From positions 2,528,486 to 2,592,485 of the forward strand of contig NZ_JH993797.1 of assembly GCF_000316115.1 (NCBI RefSeq): 64,000 bases of DNA. The letters are read 5' to 3'. The notes under the pieces are model-generated. The model saw only the letters and a list, made by a program, of their open reading frames with translations. It did no database searches and was not told the DNA's origin. Each line of letters opens with the position of its first letter. Positions within the stretch are counted from its first letter, which is position 1. The position numbers and the translations under genes are program-made. Source of the DNA: Leptolyngbya sp. PCC 7375 (lineage in GTDB: Bacteria > Cyanobacteriota > Cyanobacteriia > Phormidesmidales > Phormidesmidaceae). Positions 35,386-43,260 of the stretch are shown here, piece by piece.

Positions 35386-35430
35386 AGAGATCCAAAGAAT
35401 TAGGCCGCAATTAAATGATTGAAACAACCA

Positions 35431-36150
35431 TTACATGTGGCCAGCAGTAATTGCGCCTACAGCCGCTGTAAACAATATGCGAGTGACTTCAATAACGCCA
35501 GCAACGGTAATCACAGCACCAATCTTACGAATAATAGCTGGCGGCATGTTGCCGTCCCATAGAGGGTTAATAGCACCAATGTAGTTAAACTGATTGACGT
35601 TGCCTTCACCTTGATAACGCTTGATGCTAAGTTCCTTAGGTAGAGCAGGTAAGTCTTGATCGCTGGAGGATAGCTTGATGGAACGACGGCGAGGCACCTG
35701 GTACGGACCAAATGCATTCGTGTACTCCTCAGAGCTGGTCAGCTGCTCAGCAAAGGTGCGAATGCCTTCTGAAGCTAGCAATGAACTCCACTTGAACACT
35801 TCTGACTGAATGGCAGGGCGACCTAGAACCCGCTCAAAGCAAAGCTGAACAAAGCGATAGTTACTGTTGTTAGCCAGAATATAGTTCACGAACATATCAG
35901 AGCAAATTAGCTCGCGAACTAGCTCCTGAGTGGTAATTTCACCATTGAGATAAGCAGAGTCTAAAGACTCATTGTGGTGGAAATCAATGTTGCGATTGTC
36001 TTTGAAGAGACGACGATAAACTGCTTGCAAGCAGTCTGCTTTATCCATCGTAGAAAACATCTTAATGCCGCTGGCATCACCACTTTCTAAACGGATACCA
36101 CCGTTGGTGGATACGGGGATGACCTGATTGTTATTGGCAAGTGTCTGCAT
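35431..36150 (-). CDS. cpcL: Phycobilisome rod linker of the membrane-anchored CpcL type
   Basis: About 239 residues. The phycobilisome linker (PBS_linker_poly) domain spans residues about 30-175, with YRRLFKDNRNIDFHHNESLD, GEITTQELVRELICSDMFV and RFVQLCFERVLGRPA. The C-terminus (about residues 205-235, IIRKIGAVITVAGVIEVTRI then LFTAAVGAI) is a hydrophobic segment in place of the usual CpcG core-binding tail. That is the hallmark of CpcL (CpcG2/CpcG3), which makes rod-only phycobilisomes that feed photosystem I. The frame opens 13 codons earlier; ATG at 36150 is preferred. No other phycobilisome gene lies in the window. Confidence 0.85.
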   Translation of the reverse strand: MQTLANNNQVIPVSTNGGIRLESGDASGIKMFSTMDKADCLQAVYRRLFKDNRNIDFHHNESLDSAYLNGEITTQELVRELICSDMFVNYILANNSNYRFVQLCFERVLGRPAIQSEVFKWSSLLASEGIRTFAEQLTSSEEYTNAFGPYQVPRRRSIKLSSSDQDLPALPKELSIKRYQGEGNVNQFNYIGAINPLWDGNMPPAIIRKIGAVITVAGVIEVTRILFTAAVGAITAGHM

Positions 36151-36513
36151 TTTTAATTGACTTTTATAAATGGACAAGCAGGCCGACATAGAGCCCTTTA
36201 GTCAAGGACATATTAGTGACAGGCCGTCCCCCACTAGCAAAACTGATAAGTATATTTACTCAATTTGTTTAATTATGTTGCATTTTTCTCAGGAAAGGGG
36301 GCTCTAATTGAGGCGCTCACCCACTAGAAACGACTGATATCTGAAGATTCTTGAGAAATCGTTAGGGTTTTTAGACTTCTTCTAGGAGACGTAAAGAAGC
36401 ATAACGATAACTGCAATTGAATAATAATCAGTCTTGCACGCCCGAAGTCAAATCAATACTTTTGCACTAAGGCCATGGCAACCGTCGAAACTAATATGCG
36501 ATCGCACCCCACC
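36151..36513. other. Upstream region of cpcL
   Basis: No gene supported. On the minus strand it is the leader and promoter region of cpcL, long enough for an extended 5' UTR. It has AT-rich stretches and one HIP1 octamer GCGATCGC near 36499. Confidence 0.5.
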
Positions 36514-37071
36514 CTAAGACACAGTCCTTTGCTGTGCATCGTACTGCTCCAAAAATGAAAGCACATCAGCACACCACTGTAGCCAGCTTGTTTCGTAAGC
36601 AATCCCTCGTTTCAGGGTGAGGTATTTAAACTGTAGCTCCACAGGAGGTTCAGGATGCCCCAAACACATCTCCTCAATGACACGATACTCATCTAACTGT
36701 GCCTGATGTAGTGCCTGGCGATGGTGTAATTCTTTCAACAACATCTCACGGGGCATTTTATAGCCAATCATCGCCTTCACCAGCAAATCTTCTCGGATTT
36801 GGGTGCGTTCAGTAGGTTCTGCATACCAGCGAGTGAGTTCAGCCCAGCCCGAATCTGTGATGCTGTAAATCTTTTTGTCCGGCTTACCTTCCTGGGGCAC
36901 CTTTTCAAAATTCACCCAGCCTTGGGACTCCATTTTAGATAGCTCCCGATATACCTGCTGCTGGGAGGCTTTCCAAAAGCAGCTGAGCCCCTCGTCAAAG
37001 CGTTTACTAATGTCGTATCCGCTATCGGGTCGCTGGGCTAACAGCGCAAGGATAGTGTGAGCTAGAGCCAT
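36514..37071 (-). CDS. PadR-family transcriptional regulator
   Basis: About 185 residues. The N-terminal winged helix carries MALAHTILALLAQRPDSGYD, QVYRELSKMESQGWV and KIYSITDSGWAELTRW, and a C-terminal helical dimerisation domain follows (Vir_C type). PadR proteins usually repress a neighbouring transporter and are released by its substrate. The frame opens at 37128, but family members begin MALAH, so the ATG at 37071 is preferred. It is divergent from the RND adaptor gene across a region with four regularly spaced direct repeats, the likely operators. Confidence 0.88.
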   Translation of the reverse strand: MALAHTILALLAQRPDSGYDISKRFDEGLSCFWKASQQQVYRELSKMESQGWVNFEKVPQEGKPDKKIYSITDSGWAELTRWYAEPTERTQIREDLLVKAMIGYKMPREMLLKELHHRQALHQAQLDEYRVIEEMCLGHPEPPVELQFKYLTLKRGIAYETSWLQWCADVLSFLEQYDAQQRTVS

Positions 37072-37164
37072 AGAATTTACAGACTTAACAGACAGATTTA
37101 ATGGAGAATCCGTTGACATATCCAACATGTTGAGTATACGCTATGGAATCATAAGCAACAAGTT

Positions 37165-37220
37165 GAATATCAATTATTTGATTATCAACTCAGCGAATAT
37201 CAACTAAGTGAATATCAACT
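37165..37220. promoter_or_regulatory. Four direct repeats spaced exactly 15 bp, candidate PadR operators
   Basis: Copies of GAATATCAACT start at 37165 (ends ATT), 37180 (GATTATCAACT), 37195 and 37210, each 15 bp apart. The first two can also be read as an imperfect palindrome GTTGAATATCAA-TTA-TTTGATTATCAAC. They lie in the divergent padR/RND promoter region, the last only 17 bp from the adaptor start codon. A separate palindrome CAACATGTTG is at 37123-37132. Confidence 0.75.
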
Positions 37221-37236
37221 GTTTGGATATTGAGCT

Positions 37237-38523
37237 ATGGTTTCATCAACGTCTGATACCAGTGCAAAGCGCACTAGCTGGCACTGGTTATGGTTGCTGC
37301 CGGTATTAGTAGCTCCTGCCATCTGGCTGGGGCGTTTTCGGTCTGGCTCAGCTGTGGCTGAGGATGCGATTCAACCGCTCCCCGTTCAAACCCAAGCCTT
37401 AGAACGTGTTAATGAATATCAAGTAGAGCGCACCTACACCGGTGAAATCGTTGCTCGACGCAGTAGTGATCTGGGTTTTGAGCAAGCAGGTACCCTGGTG
37501 GAAGTGCTCGTAGATGAAGGGGATACCGTCGCTGCCGGAGCACCTCTAGCGCGGTTAGATACCCGTAGCCTGCAAGCTCAACGTCAGCAGATTGAGGCCC
37601 AACGTCGTCAGGCTCAGGCTCGATTTGAAGAATTAGAACGAGGTCCCCGTCAGGAAGATATTGCCGCTGCCGCTGCTGCTGTTCAAGACTTGCAAGCTCA
37701 GCTTGACCTGGCGCGGTTACAGCAGGTGCGCCGTGAGAATCTCTATATTCAGGGTGCAATTTCTTTAGAAGAACGAGATGAGGCCACATTTGGTGCCGAT
37801 GCCTTAGAAAGTCGTCTTAATCAGGCCAAAAGTCAGTTAGATGAGCTAAACACAGGTACTCGGGTGGAACAAGTCAGCGCTCAGGATGCCCAGGTAGACC
37901 AAATTAAGGCCAGTTTGAAAAATTTAGATGTCTCAATTGCTAAAAGTGTTATCTACGCTCCTTTTGATGGTCGTGTCTCTCTGAGGCTTATGGATGAAGG
38001 TGTTGTTGTCAGCCCAGGTCAAACCATCATGCGCCTGGTGGAAGGTAATGCTTTAGAAGCTCGTATTGGAGTGCCTAGCCAGATAGCAAATCGTATTAAT
38101 AACGGAAACGTTCAGACTATCGAAGTCAATGGGGTAGCATTCGAGGGCAGGGTCACTGCTCTGCTGCCAGAGCTTGATGATGCTAGCCAGACGGTCACTG
38201 TGGTAATGGCTTTGCCACCGGCAGCGCAGCCAACGATTGGTGCAACTGCACGACTGAAGTTGCAAGATCAACAGAATGAAATTGGCTACTGGTTACCAAC
38301 CAGTGCTCTTGTTGCTGGAGAACGAGGGCTATGGTCGGCTTATGTGTTGGATGACGCGGAAAGTGACATTGGTGAGAATCTTTATGAGGTGAGTCGTCGA
38401 GAGGTGGAGGTGCTTTATACGGAAAGTGATCGGGCTTTTGTGCGGGGGCTCCTACAGCCAGGGGAAGAGATTATTACAAGTGGTACGCATCGGCTGGTGC
38501 CAGGGCAGCTGGTGAAGAATTAG
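37237..38523 (+). CDS. RND efflux periplasmic adaptor
   Basis: A 428-residue HlyD/AcrA-type membrane fusion protein. After an N-terminal hydrophobic segment (about residues 15-33) the lipoyl half-motif (YTGEIVARRSSDLGFEQAG) precedes a long Gln/Ala/Arg-rich coiled-coil hairpin. The second half-motif is SVIYAPFDGRVSLRLMDEG and a beta-barrel domain completes it. It joins the RND pump to an outer-membrane channel, which is not encoded here and is presumably a shared TolC-like protein. The pump gene follows after 154 bp. Confidence 0.92.
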   Translation: MVSSTSDTSAKRTSWHWLWLLPVLVAPAIWLGRFRSGSAVAEDAIQPLPVQTQALERVNEYQVERTYTGEIVARRSSDLGFEQAGTLVEVLVDEGDTVAAGAPLARLDTRSLQAQRQQIEAQRRQAQARFEELERGPRQEDIAAAAAAVQDLQAQLDLARLQQVRRENLYIQGAISLEERDEATFGADALESRLNQAKSQLDELNTGTRVEQVSAQDAQVDQIKASLKNLDVSIAKSVIYAPFDGRVSLRLMDEGVVVSPGQTIMRLVEGNALEARIGVPSQIANRINNGNVQTIEVNGVAFEGRVTALLPELDDASQTVTVVMALPPAAQPTIGATARLKLQDQQNEIGYWLPTSALVAGERGLWSAYVLDDAESDIGENLYEVSRREVEVLYTESDRAFVRGLLQPGEEIITSGTHRLVPGQLVKN

Positions 38524-38590
38524 GAGCGTGAAAATTGGTCAATAGCGGTGGGGGTTGCCCAGGGCTTTCCTCCCTGAAACCCTCCCTTTC

Positions 38591-38612
38591 GTGGGGGGCT
38601 CAACTCCCCCAC
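38591..38612. other. GC-rich hairpin between adaptor and pump genes
   Basis: GTGGGGG (38591-38597) / CCCCCAC (38606-38612), 8-nt loop, within a G/C-rich stretch. It has no T-run, so it may tune rather than end transcription, or be a dispersed repeat. Confidence 0.5.
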
Positions 38613-38677
38613 AGCTAACCAATCTATTTTCCTATACAAAGTCTTGACTAAGAACTGCTTTTTCTCTTGACCTAATT

Positions 38678-41600
38678 ATGTTTAATCTATTTTTTCGAAA
38701 TCGGCAGTTACTGTTTTTGACGCTAACATTAGTTATTGTCTGGGGTCTGTCTGCATTCTTGTCATTACCCCGGTTGGAAGATCCTGAAATTGTTCAGCGG
38801 TCATCGACGGTGACTACGTTTTTCCCAGGGGCTAGTGCAGAACGAGTAGAGTCTTTAGTAACTGACAAAATTGAGGAAGAGCTGTCTGATATTGAAGAGG
38901 TTGAGGAGATTAGTTCGTCTTCTGGTCCTGGCATATCGGTAGTTACAGTGGAGCTGAAGGATACTGTGCCTGATGTTGAACCTGTATGGGCACGGGTGCG
39001 GAGTCAGATTGACGATGTAATTCCTGAGCTACCTGCTGAGGCAAGTCGGCCTGAGTATGAGGATCAAGAAGTGCAGGCAAGCGCCATGATTGTGGGGCTA
39101 ACGTGGGAGCTGAATGAGCCAGTTAACTATTCGATTCTGCGTCGGGTGGCAGAGGGCTTGGAAGCTGAATTAAGAAACTTGCCTGGGACAGACAGTGTAG
39201 AGCTGTTTGGCGAGCCGGATGAAGAAATTCAGGTGGAAATTAGTCAGGCTGATTTGCTGAAGTTAGGCATTCGTGCGCAGGATTTATCACAACAGATTAG
39301 GGCTAGCGATGCAAAGATTTCTACTGGAGAACTGCGAGGTGATTCTACTGAACTGTTGTTTGAGGTGGACAGTTCTCTGGATTCGCTGGATCGGATTCGG
39401 GCAATTCCAATTCAGGTAGGGGCAGAGGGGCAGATTGCTCAGCTAGGAGATATTGCTCAGGTAACCAAAGGAGTACAAACTCCAGTTTCTGACCTGGCAT
39501 TGATCGGTGGTCAACCCGCCGTTGTAGTTGCAGCCACTGTTGAGTCTGACTACCGTGTAGACCAATGGGCACAGCAGGCCAGAAAAGTTCTCAAAGAGTT
39601 TGAAGCTGATCTGTCAGATGGCCTTGGCATCAACATTGTGCTGGATCAAAGTCGGTATGTGCAACAGCGATTGAATGGGGTGATTGGCAACCTGATTGTT
39701 AGTTCTCTTTTAGTGATTGGCATCTCGCTAGTGGTGCTGGGATGGCGCTCAGCTCTGATTGTTGGCATGGCGCTACCGCTCTCTACACTGATGGTATTTG
39801 GCAGTATGAAAGTGCTGGGCATTCCGCTACACCAGATGTCTGTTACAGGGTTAATTATTGCCCTGGGCTTGCTGATTGACAATGCCATTGTGGTGGTGGA
39901 TGAGGTGCGGGTACACTTGCAAAGTGGCAGCCATCCTGCGATCGCGGTGGGTGAAACAGTGAAGCACCTGGCAGTTCCGTTGCTGGCATCCACACTGACT
40001 ACAGTGCTGGCATTTGTTCCCATTGCCACCTCTCCTGGTGGTACAGGAGAGTTTATTGGCACGATTGGCAGCACTGTAATTTTAGCGCTACTGAGTTCGT
40101 TAACTCTTTCACTAACTGTAATTGCAGCCTTGGCCGGCTTAGTCTATCGCTGGCGACCGTTACGTTCTCACTCTCAACATTGGAGTATTGGTGGCTTCTC
40201 TAATCAAACTCTCTCACGTATCTATGAGGGAAGTTTACGAGCTGTCTTTCGTCGACCTATTTTAGGTGTATTGATAGCCATGGTGCTGCCTATGGTGGGA
40301 TTTGTGCAGTTTGCCAGTTTGCCGCAACAGTTTTTCCCACCAACAAATCGTGACCAGTTTCAGATTGAAGTAGCACGTCCGGCATCTAGCGCGATCGCAA
40401 CCACCCGCAATCAAACCCTGGCTATCCGCAACCTGATCCAACAACATCCAGAAGTCAGCGATATCCATTGGTTTCTAGGCCAAAACGCCCCGTCATTTTT
40501 CTATAACGTCATGGGCAGTCGTCGGAATGCAGCTGAGTATGCCCAGGGGATTGTGCAGTTGGAGTCAACCGATAATCTGCGAGAGACAATTAGAACACTG
40601 CAAACTGAACTAGATGGGACATTTCCCGATGCTCAGATCCTGGTGAAGCAGCTGGAGCAGGGACCGCCCTTTGATGCGCCGCTTGAGGTCAGTCTCTATG
40701 GACCTGATTTGGAACAGTTGAGGACATTGGGAAATCAGCTGCGGCTAATATTGTCTCAGCTGGATGAGGTCACCCATACTCGGGCCACGTTGACGGAGCT
40801 ATCGCCAAAGCTAGCATTGGAGGTGGATGAGGCAGCGGCTAAACGAGTGGGGTTGGATAATGGTGCGATCGCATCCCAACTCAGTACTCTTCTAGATGGT
40901 CAGCTCGGCGGTTCTATTCTAGAAGACACAGAAGATATTCCTGTGCGCGTACAGCTACCGGAACAGGAGCGCGGTGACTTAGCTAGCATTACCTCTGTTG
41001 ATTTACTCAGTGTTACTGGGACAACAGTTCCCTTTTCTGCCGTGGCATCGGTTAACTTACGTCCAGAACTGAGCACTATCGCTCGACGGGATGGACAGCG
41101 GGTGAATACGGTACAGGCATTTATTACGGCGGGGTCTTTGCCCAGCACTATTTTGACTGAGTTTCAACAGGCATTGACAGAGCAGGGCTTTGAGCTACCA
41201 ACGGGGTATCGTCTCAGCTATGGAGGGGAGGCTGATGCCAGAGGATCTGCTGTTGGTAATCTGTTGTCAACGGTGGGAGTTTTGGTGGTATTGATGACAG
41301 CGACACTGGTATTGTCATTTAATTCCTTTGCATTGGCCGGGTTGCTGGCGGTTGTTGCAGTGGCGGCAGTGGGTTTAGCAGCAATGGCCCTGTGGTTGTT
41401 TAACTCACTATTCGGCTTTACTGCCATTCTTGGCACGCTGGGTCTGATTGGTCTAGCGATTAATGACTCGATTGTGGTGTTGGCAGCATTGCGAAATGAT
41501 CCTCTGGCACGAAAGGGAGATGCAGGCGCAACGCGACAGGTGGTGATGAAGGCAACGCGGCACGTAGTGGCGACGACGGTTACAACGATTATTGGGTTTA

Positions 41601-41761
41601 CGCCGCTATTGCTCGATTCGACTGGGTTTTGGCCACCGTTGGCGATTGCGATCGCTGGGGGATTAGGGGGGGCAACGCTGTTGGCGTTGTATTTTATTCC
41701 ATCGGCTTATTTATTGATTCATCGGCCTAAGTTTACAGCGGTAAAAGCTACAGTAAACTAG
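38678..41761 (+). CDS. RND-family efflux pump, inner-membrane permease
   Basis: A 1027-residue AcrB-type transporter with twelve predicted helices and two large periplasmic loops (about residues 35-335 and 545-850). It exports hydrophobic compounds by proton antiport. The helix-4 motif is GLLIDNAIVVVDEV (D401, N402), where AcrB has two aspartates (D407, D408). In helix 10 the AcrB lysine K940 position is N929, followed by D930. So one acidic residue seems moved to the opposite helix. The start has no strong ribosome binding site. It forms a unit with the adaptor and PadR. Confidence 0.93.
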   Translation: MFNLFFRNRQLLFLTLTLVIVWGLSAFLSLPRLEDPEIVQRSSTVTTFFPGASAERVESLVTDKIEEELSDIEEVEEISSSSGPGISVVTVELKDTVPDVEPVWARVRSQIDDVIPELPAEASRPEYEDQEVQASAMIVGLTWELNEPVNYSILRRVAEGLEAELRNLPGTDSVELFGEPDEEIQVEISQADLLKLGIRAQDLSQQIRASDAKISTGELRGDSTELLFEVDSSLDSLDRIRAIPIQVGAEGQIAQLGDIAQVTKGVQTPVSDLALIGGQPAVVVAATVESDYRVDQWAQQARKVLKEFEADLSDGLGINIVLDQSRYVQQRLNGVIGNLIVSSLLVIGISLVVLGWRSALIVGMALPLSTLMVFGSMKVLGIPLHQMSVTGLIIALGLLIDNAIVVVDEVRVHLQSGSHPAIAVGETVKHLAVPLLASTLTTVLAFVPIATSPGGTGEFIGTIGSTVILALLSSLTLSLTVIAALAGLVYRWRPLRSHSQHWSIGGFSNQTLSRIYEGSLRAVFRRPILGVLIAMVLPMVGFVQFASLPQQFFPPTNRDQFQIEVARPASSAIATTRNQTLAIRNLIQQHPEVSDIHWFLGQNAPSFFYNVMGSRRNAAEYAQGIVQLESTDNLRETIRTLQTELDGTFPDAQILVKQLEQGPPFDAPLEVSLYGPDLEQLRTLGNQLRLILSQLDEVTHTRATLTELSPKLALEVDEAAAKRVGLDNGAIASQLSTLLDGQLGGSILEDTEDIPVRVQLPEQERGDLASITSVDLLSVTGTTVPFSAVASVNLRPELSTIARRDGQRVNTVQAFITAGSLPSTILTEFQQALTEQGFELPTGYRLSYGGEADARGSAVGNLLSTVGVLVVLMTATLVLSFNSFALAGLLAVVAVAAVGLAAMALWLFNSLFGFTAILGTLGLIGLAINDSIVVLAALRNDPLARKGDAGATRQVVMKATRHVVATTVTTIIGFTPLLLDSTGFWPPLAIAIAGGLGGATLLALYFIPSAYLLIHRPKFTAVKATVN

Positions 41762-42005
41762 GAGAGCAGTAAGAAATATAATTCTGATAATGAAATAGTG
41801 CCTGGGATAGTCTTACCTCTACGAAAATACAGCTGGCAATTATGTCGCAACATAGCAAACCTATCGAAAGCCCCCTAAAGCCCCCAATGCTAAGGGACTT
41901 TGAGGTTTCATGTCCTATATTTTCTATGGGAAAGCAATTTCTAAAGACAAATTGCCCATAAGCTGAACTGCTAGAATTAAACACACGTTGGTCCGCCGAT
42001 TCACC

Positions 42006-42593
42006 ATGGCTATAGCAACTCAGCGCTTCAACATCGATGACTACCTCGCCTATGATGACGGCACCGACACCGTCTACGAACTTGTCAATGGAGAACTGAT
42101 CCCTATGACCTTGGGTAAGGGACAGCATGGTGAAATCACAGACTTTCTTAACCAATGTTTTCGTGACGAAATCAAACGTCTAGGCCGCGAATGGGTTACC
42201 AAACAGATGGTTATTGGTATTCAATCACCTCGCGGCGATCGCTGGGATACCGTTCGCATTCCAGATGTTGTTGTCTCACCTTTCGCCCAGTGGCGAGAGC
42301 TTCAAAACCGAGAAGCCGTCATTCGCCTTAACGAATCTCCTCCTCTCTTAGTTGTAGAAGTCGTTAGCGAATCCACTAAAGTCGTAGATTATCGCGCAAA
42401 ACGCTCTGAATATAGTGTTTTAGATATTCCCGAATACTGGATTGTTGATCCCCTAGTTGAAAAGATCACGATTCTCACCTTAGCGGAAGGTTGGTATGAC
42501 GCACTTGAATTCACAGGCAATGACACTCTTCAGTCTCTCACGTTTCCAGAGTTCACCCAAACGGTGGAAGAAATCCTCAATGGAGATATTTGA
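42006..42593 (+). CDS. Uma2-family (DUF820) putative nuclease
   Basis: About 195 residues with the Uma2 core: ALSTPEx-like N-terminus replaced by QRFNIDDYLAYDDGTDTVYE, then VRIPDVVVSP (Asp), LLVVEVVSESTKVVDYRAKR (Glu and basic residues) and IPEYWIVDP. It is the third Uma2 gene in the window and not closely similar to the other two. The frame opens at 41988, but the ATG at 42006 fits the family better. It is monocistronic and of unknown role. Confidence 0.85.
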   Translation: MAIATQRFNIDDYLAYDDGTDTVYELVNGELIPMTLGKGQHGEITDFLNQCFRDEIKRLGREWVTKQMVIGIQSPRGDRWDTVRIPDVVVSPFAQWRELQNREAVIRLNESPPLLVVEVVSESTKVVDYRAKRSEYSVLDIPEYWIVDPLVEKITILTLAEGWYDALEFTGNDTLQSLTFPEFTQTVEEILNGDI

Positions 42594-42650
42594 ATTTCTC
42601 CCAATAGATAAGGGATAAGGATTTTATAAGACCAAAAATTAATGTTGGAG

Positions 42651-42670
42651 AGACGTTGCATGCAACGTCT
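42651..42670. repeat. Perfect 20-bp palindrome, dispersed cyanobacterial repeat
   Basis: AGACGTTGCATGCAACGTCT is its own reverse complement. It matches the core of the GTAGAGACGTTGCATGCAACGTCTC-type element that is scattered through many cyanobacterial genomes (general knowledge). Confidence 0.9.
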
Positions 42671-42714
42671 GTACAGCCAATAGTGGAACCTAATTAATTT
42701 TGGCTCCTAAGTAG

Positions 42715-42948
42715 GTTAATCTAATCATTTATAAGATAGAAGACCAGGTGTTTGGCTTTCTCAAACAAGCCTCCAAACCCCAGAATGCCTAATTGGAAGA
42801 ACGCCAATACTTCCATAAAAGGAGGCCTCGATATCTACAGCATCATTGGGACAACCTACTTAGCTCAAGAGGGTATGACCTCGACACGATGTAGAGTGCT
42901 ATAACGCTTATCCAGCAAGGGTTTCAGGAAGATTTGAGCGAAGAATAA
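42715..42948 (+). pseudogene. Decayed small gene with two in-frame stops
   Basis: One frame reads as a coherent soluble protein of about 75 residues: EDQVFGFLKQASKPQNA, stop (TAA 42790), LEERQYFHKRRPRYLQHHWD then NLLSSRGYDLDTM, stop (TAG 42892), SAITLIQQGFQEDLSEE, final TAA 42946. The amino-acid pattern across both stops is far from random translation, so this looks like an inactivated gene rather than noise. I do not know the family and no clear start is left. Sequencing error is not excluded, but two separate nonsense changes would be needed. Confidence 0.4.
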
Positions 42949-43260
42949 ATTTTCTCAGTTTCAGCGTGATGGAGATTGTAAGCTTCTTGTAGGGCTTAGG
43001 ATTTCTGACTTTTTAATAGACATCTAATTGAGGTCATACCCGCTCAAGATATCGTTCTGGCTGATGGTCCTTTAACGATTAACGCTTCATATAATTTTGA
43101 GGATGTTACATCAGGATCATCAACATCAATGAATGTGGTACCACCATTACCCGTATGAATCATCGTATGATTTGAGGTGACTTTGAACGTAAAGCAAAAG
43201 AATATTGTATGGCCAATGATTGGTGAAATCTTAAGTGGCCTTCAAATAGCAAGGCTACTA
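42949..43260. other. Gene-poor spacer before the GT2 gene
   Basis: No supportable gene. Both strands between about 43020 and 43200 have open stretches of roughly 45-60 codons without start sites, possibly remnants, but they cannot be told from chance. The spacer ends at the stop codon of the minus-strand glycosyltransferase. Confidence 0.5.

Larger units (their letters stand above)
35121..35430. other. Repeat-rich convergent spacer
   Basis: No gene. It holds two GTAGGGG-type dispersed repeat elements in opposite orientation and a perfect 20-bp palindrome, listed separately. It separates the flotillin operon from convergent cpcL, so these elements may supply transcription ends for both. Confidence 0.7.

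Noticed and set aside
37165..37220. Plasmid-type replication iterons
   Set aside because: Repeats are spaced regularly, but there is no Rep gene or DnaA box nearby and they sit in a divergent regulator-target promoter.
41748..42155. 135-codon minus-strand open frame
   Set aside because: It is antisense to the start of an Uma2 gene and runs into the RND gene end; composition is not protein-like and no domain is visible.
43020..43200. Open stretches on both strands suggestive of an adhesin or calcium-binding remnant
   Set aside because: About 45-60 codons without a start; both strands look equally protein-like, so neither can be supported.
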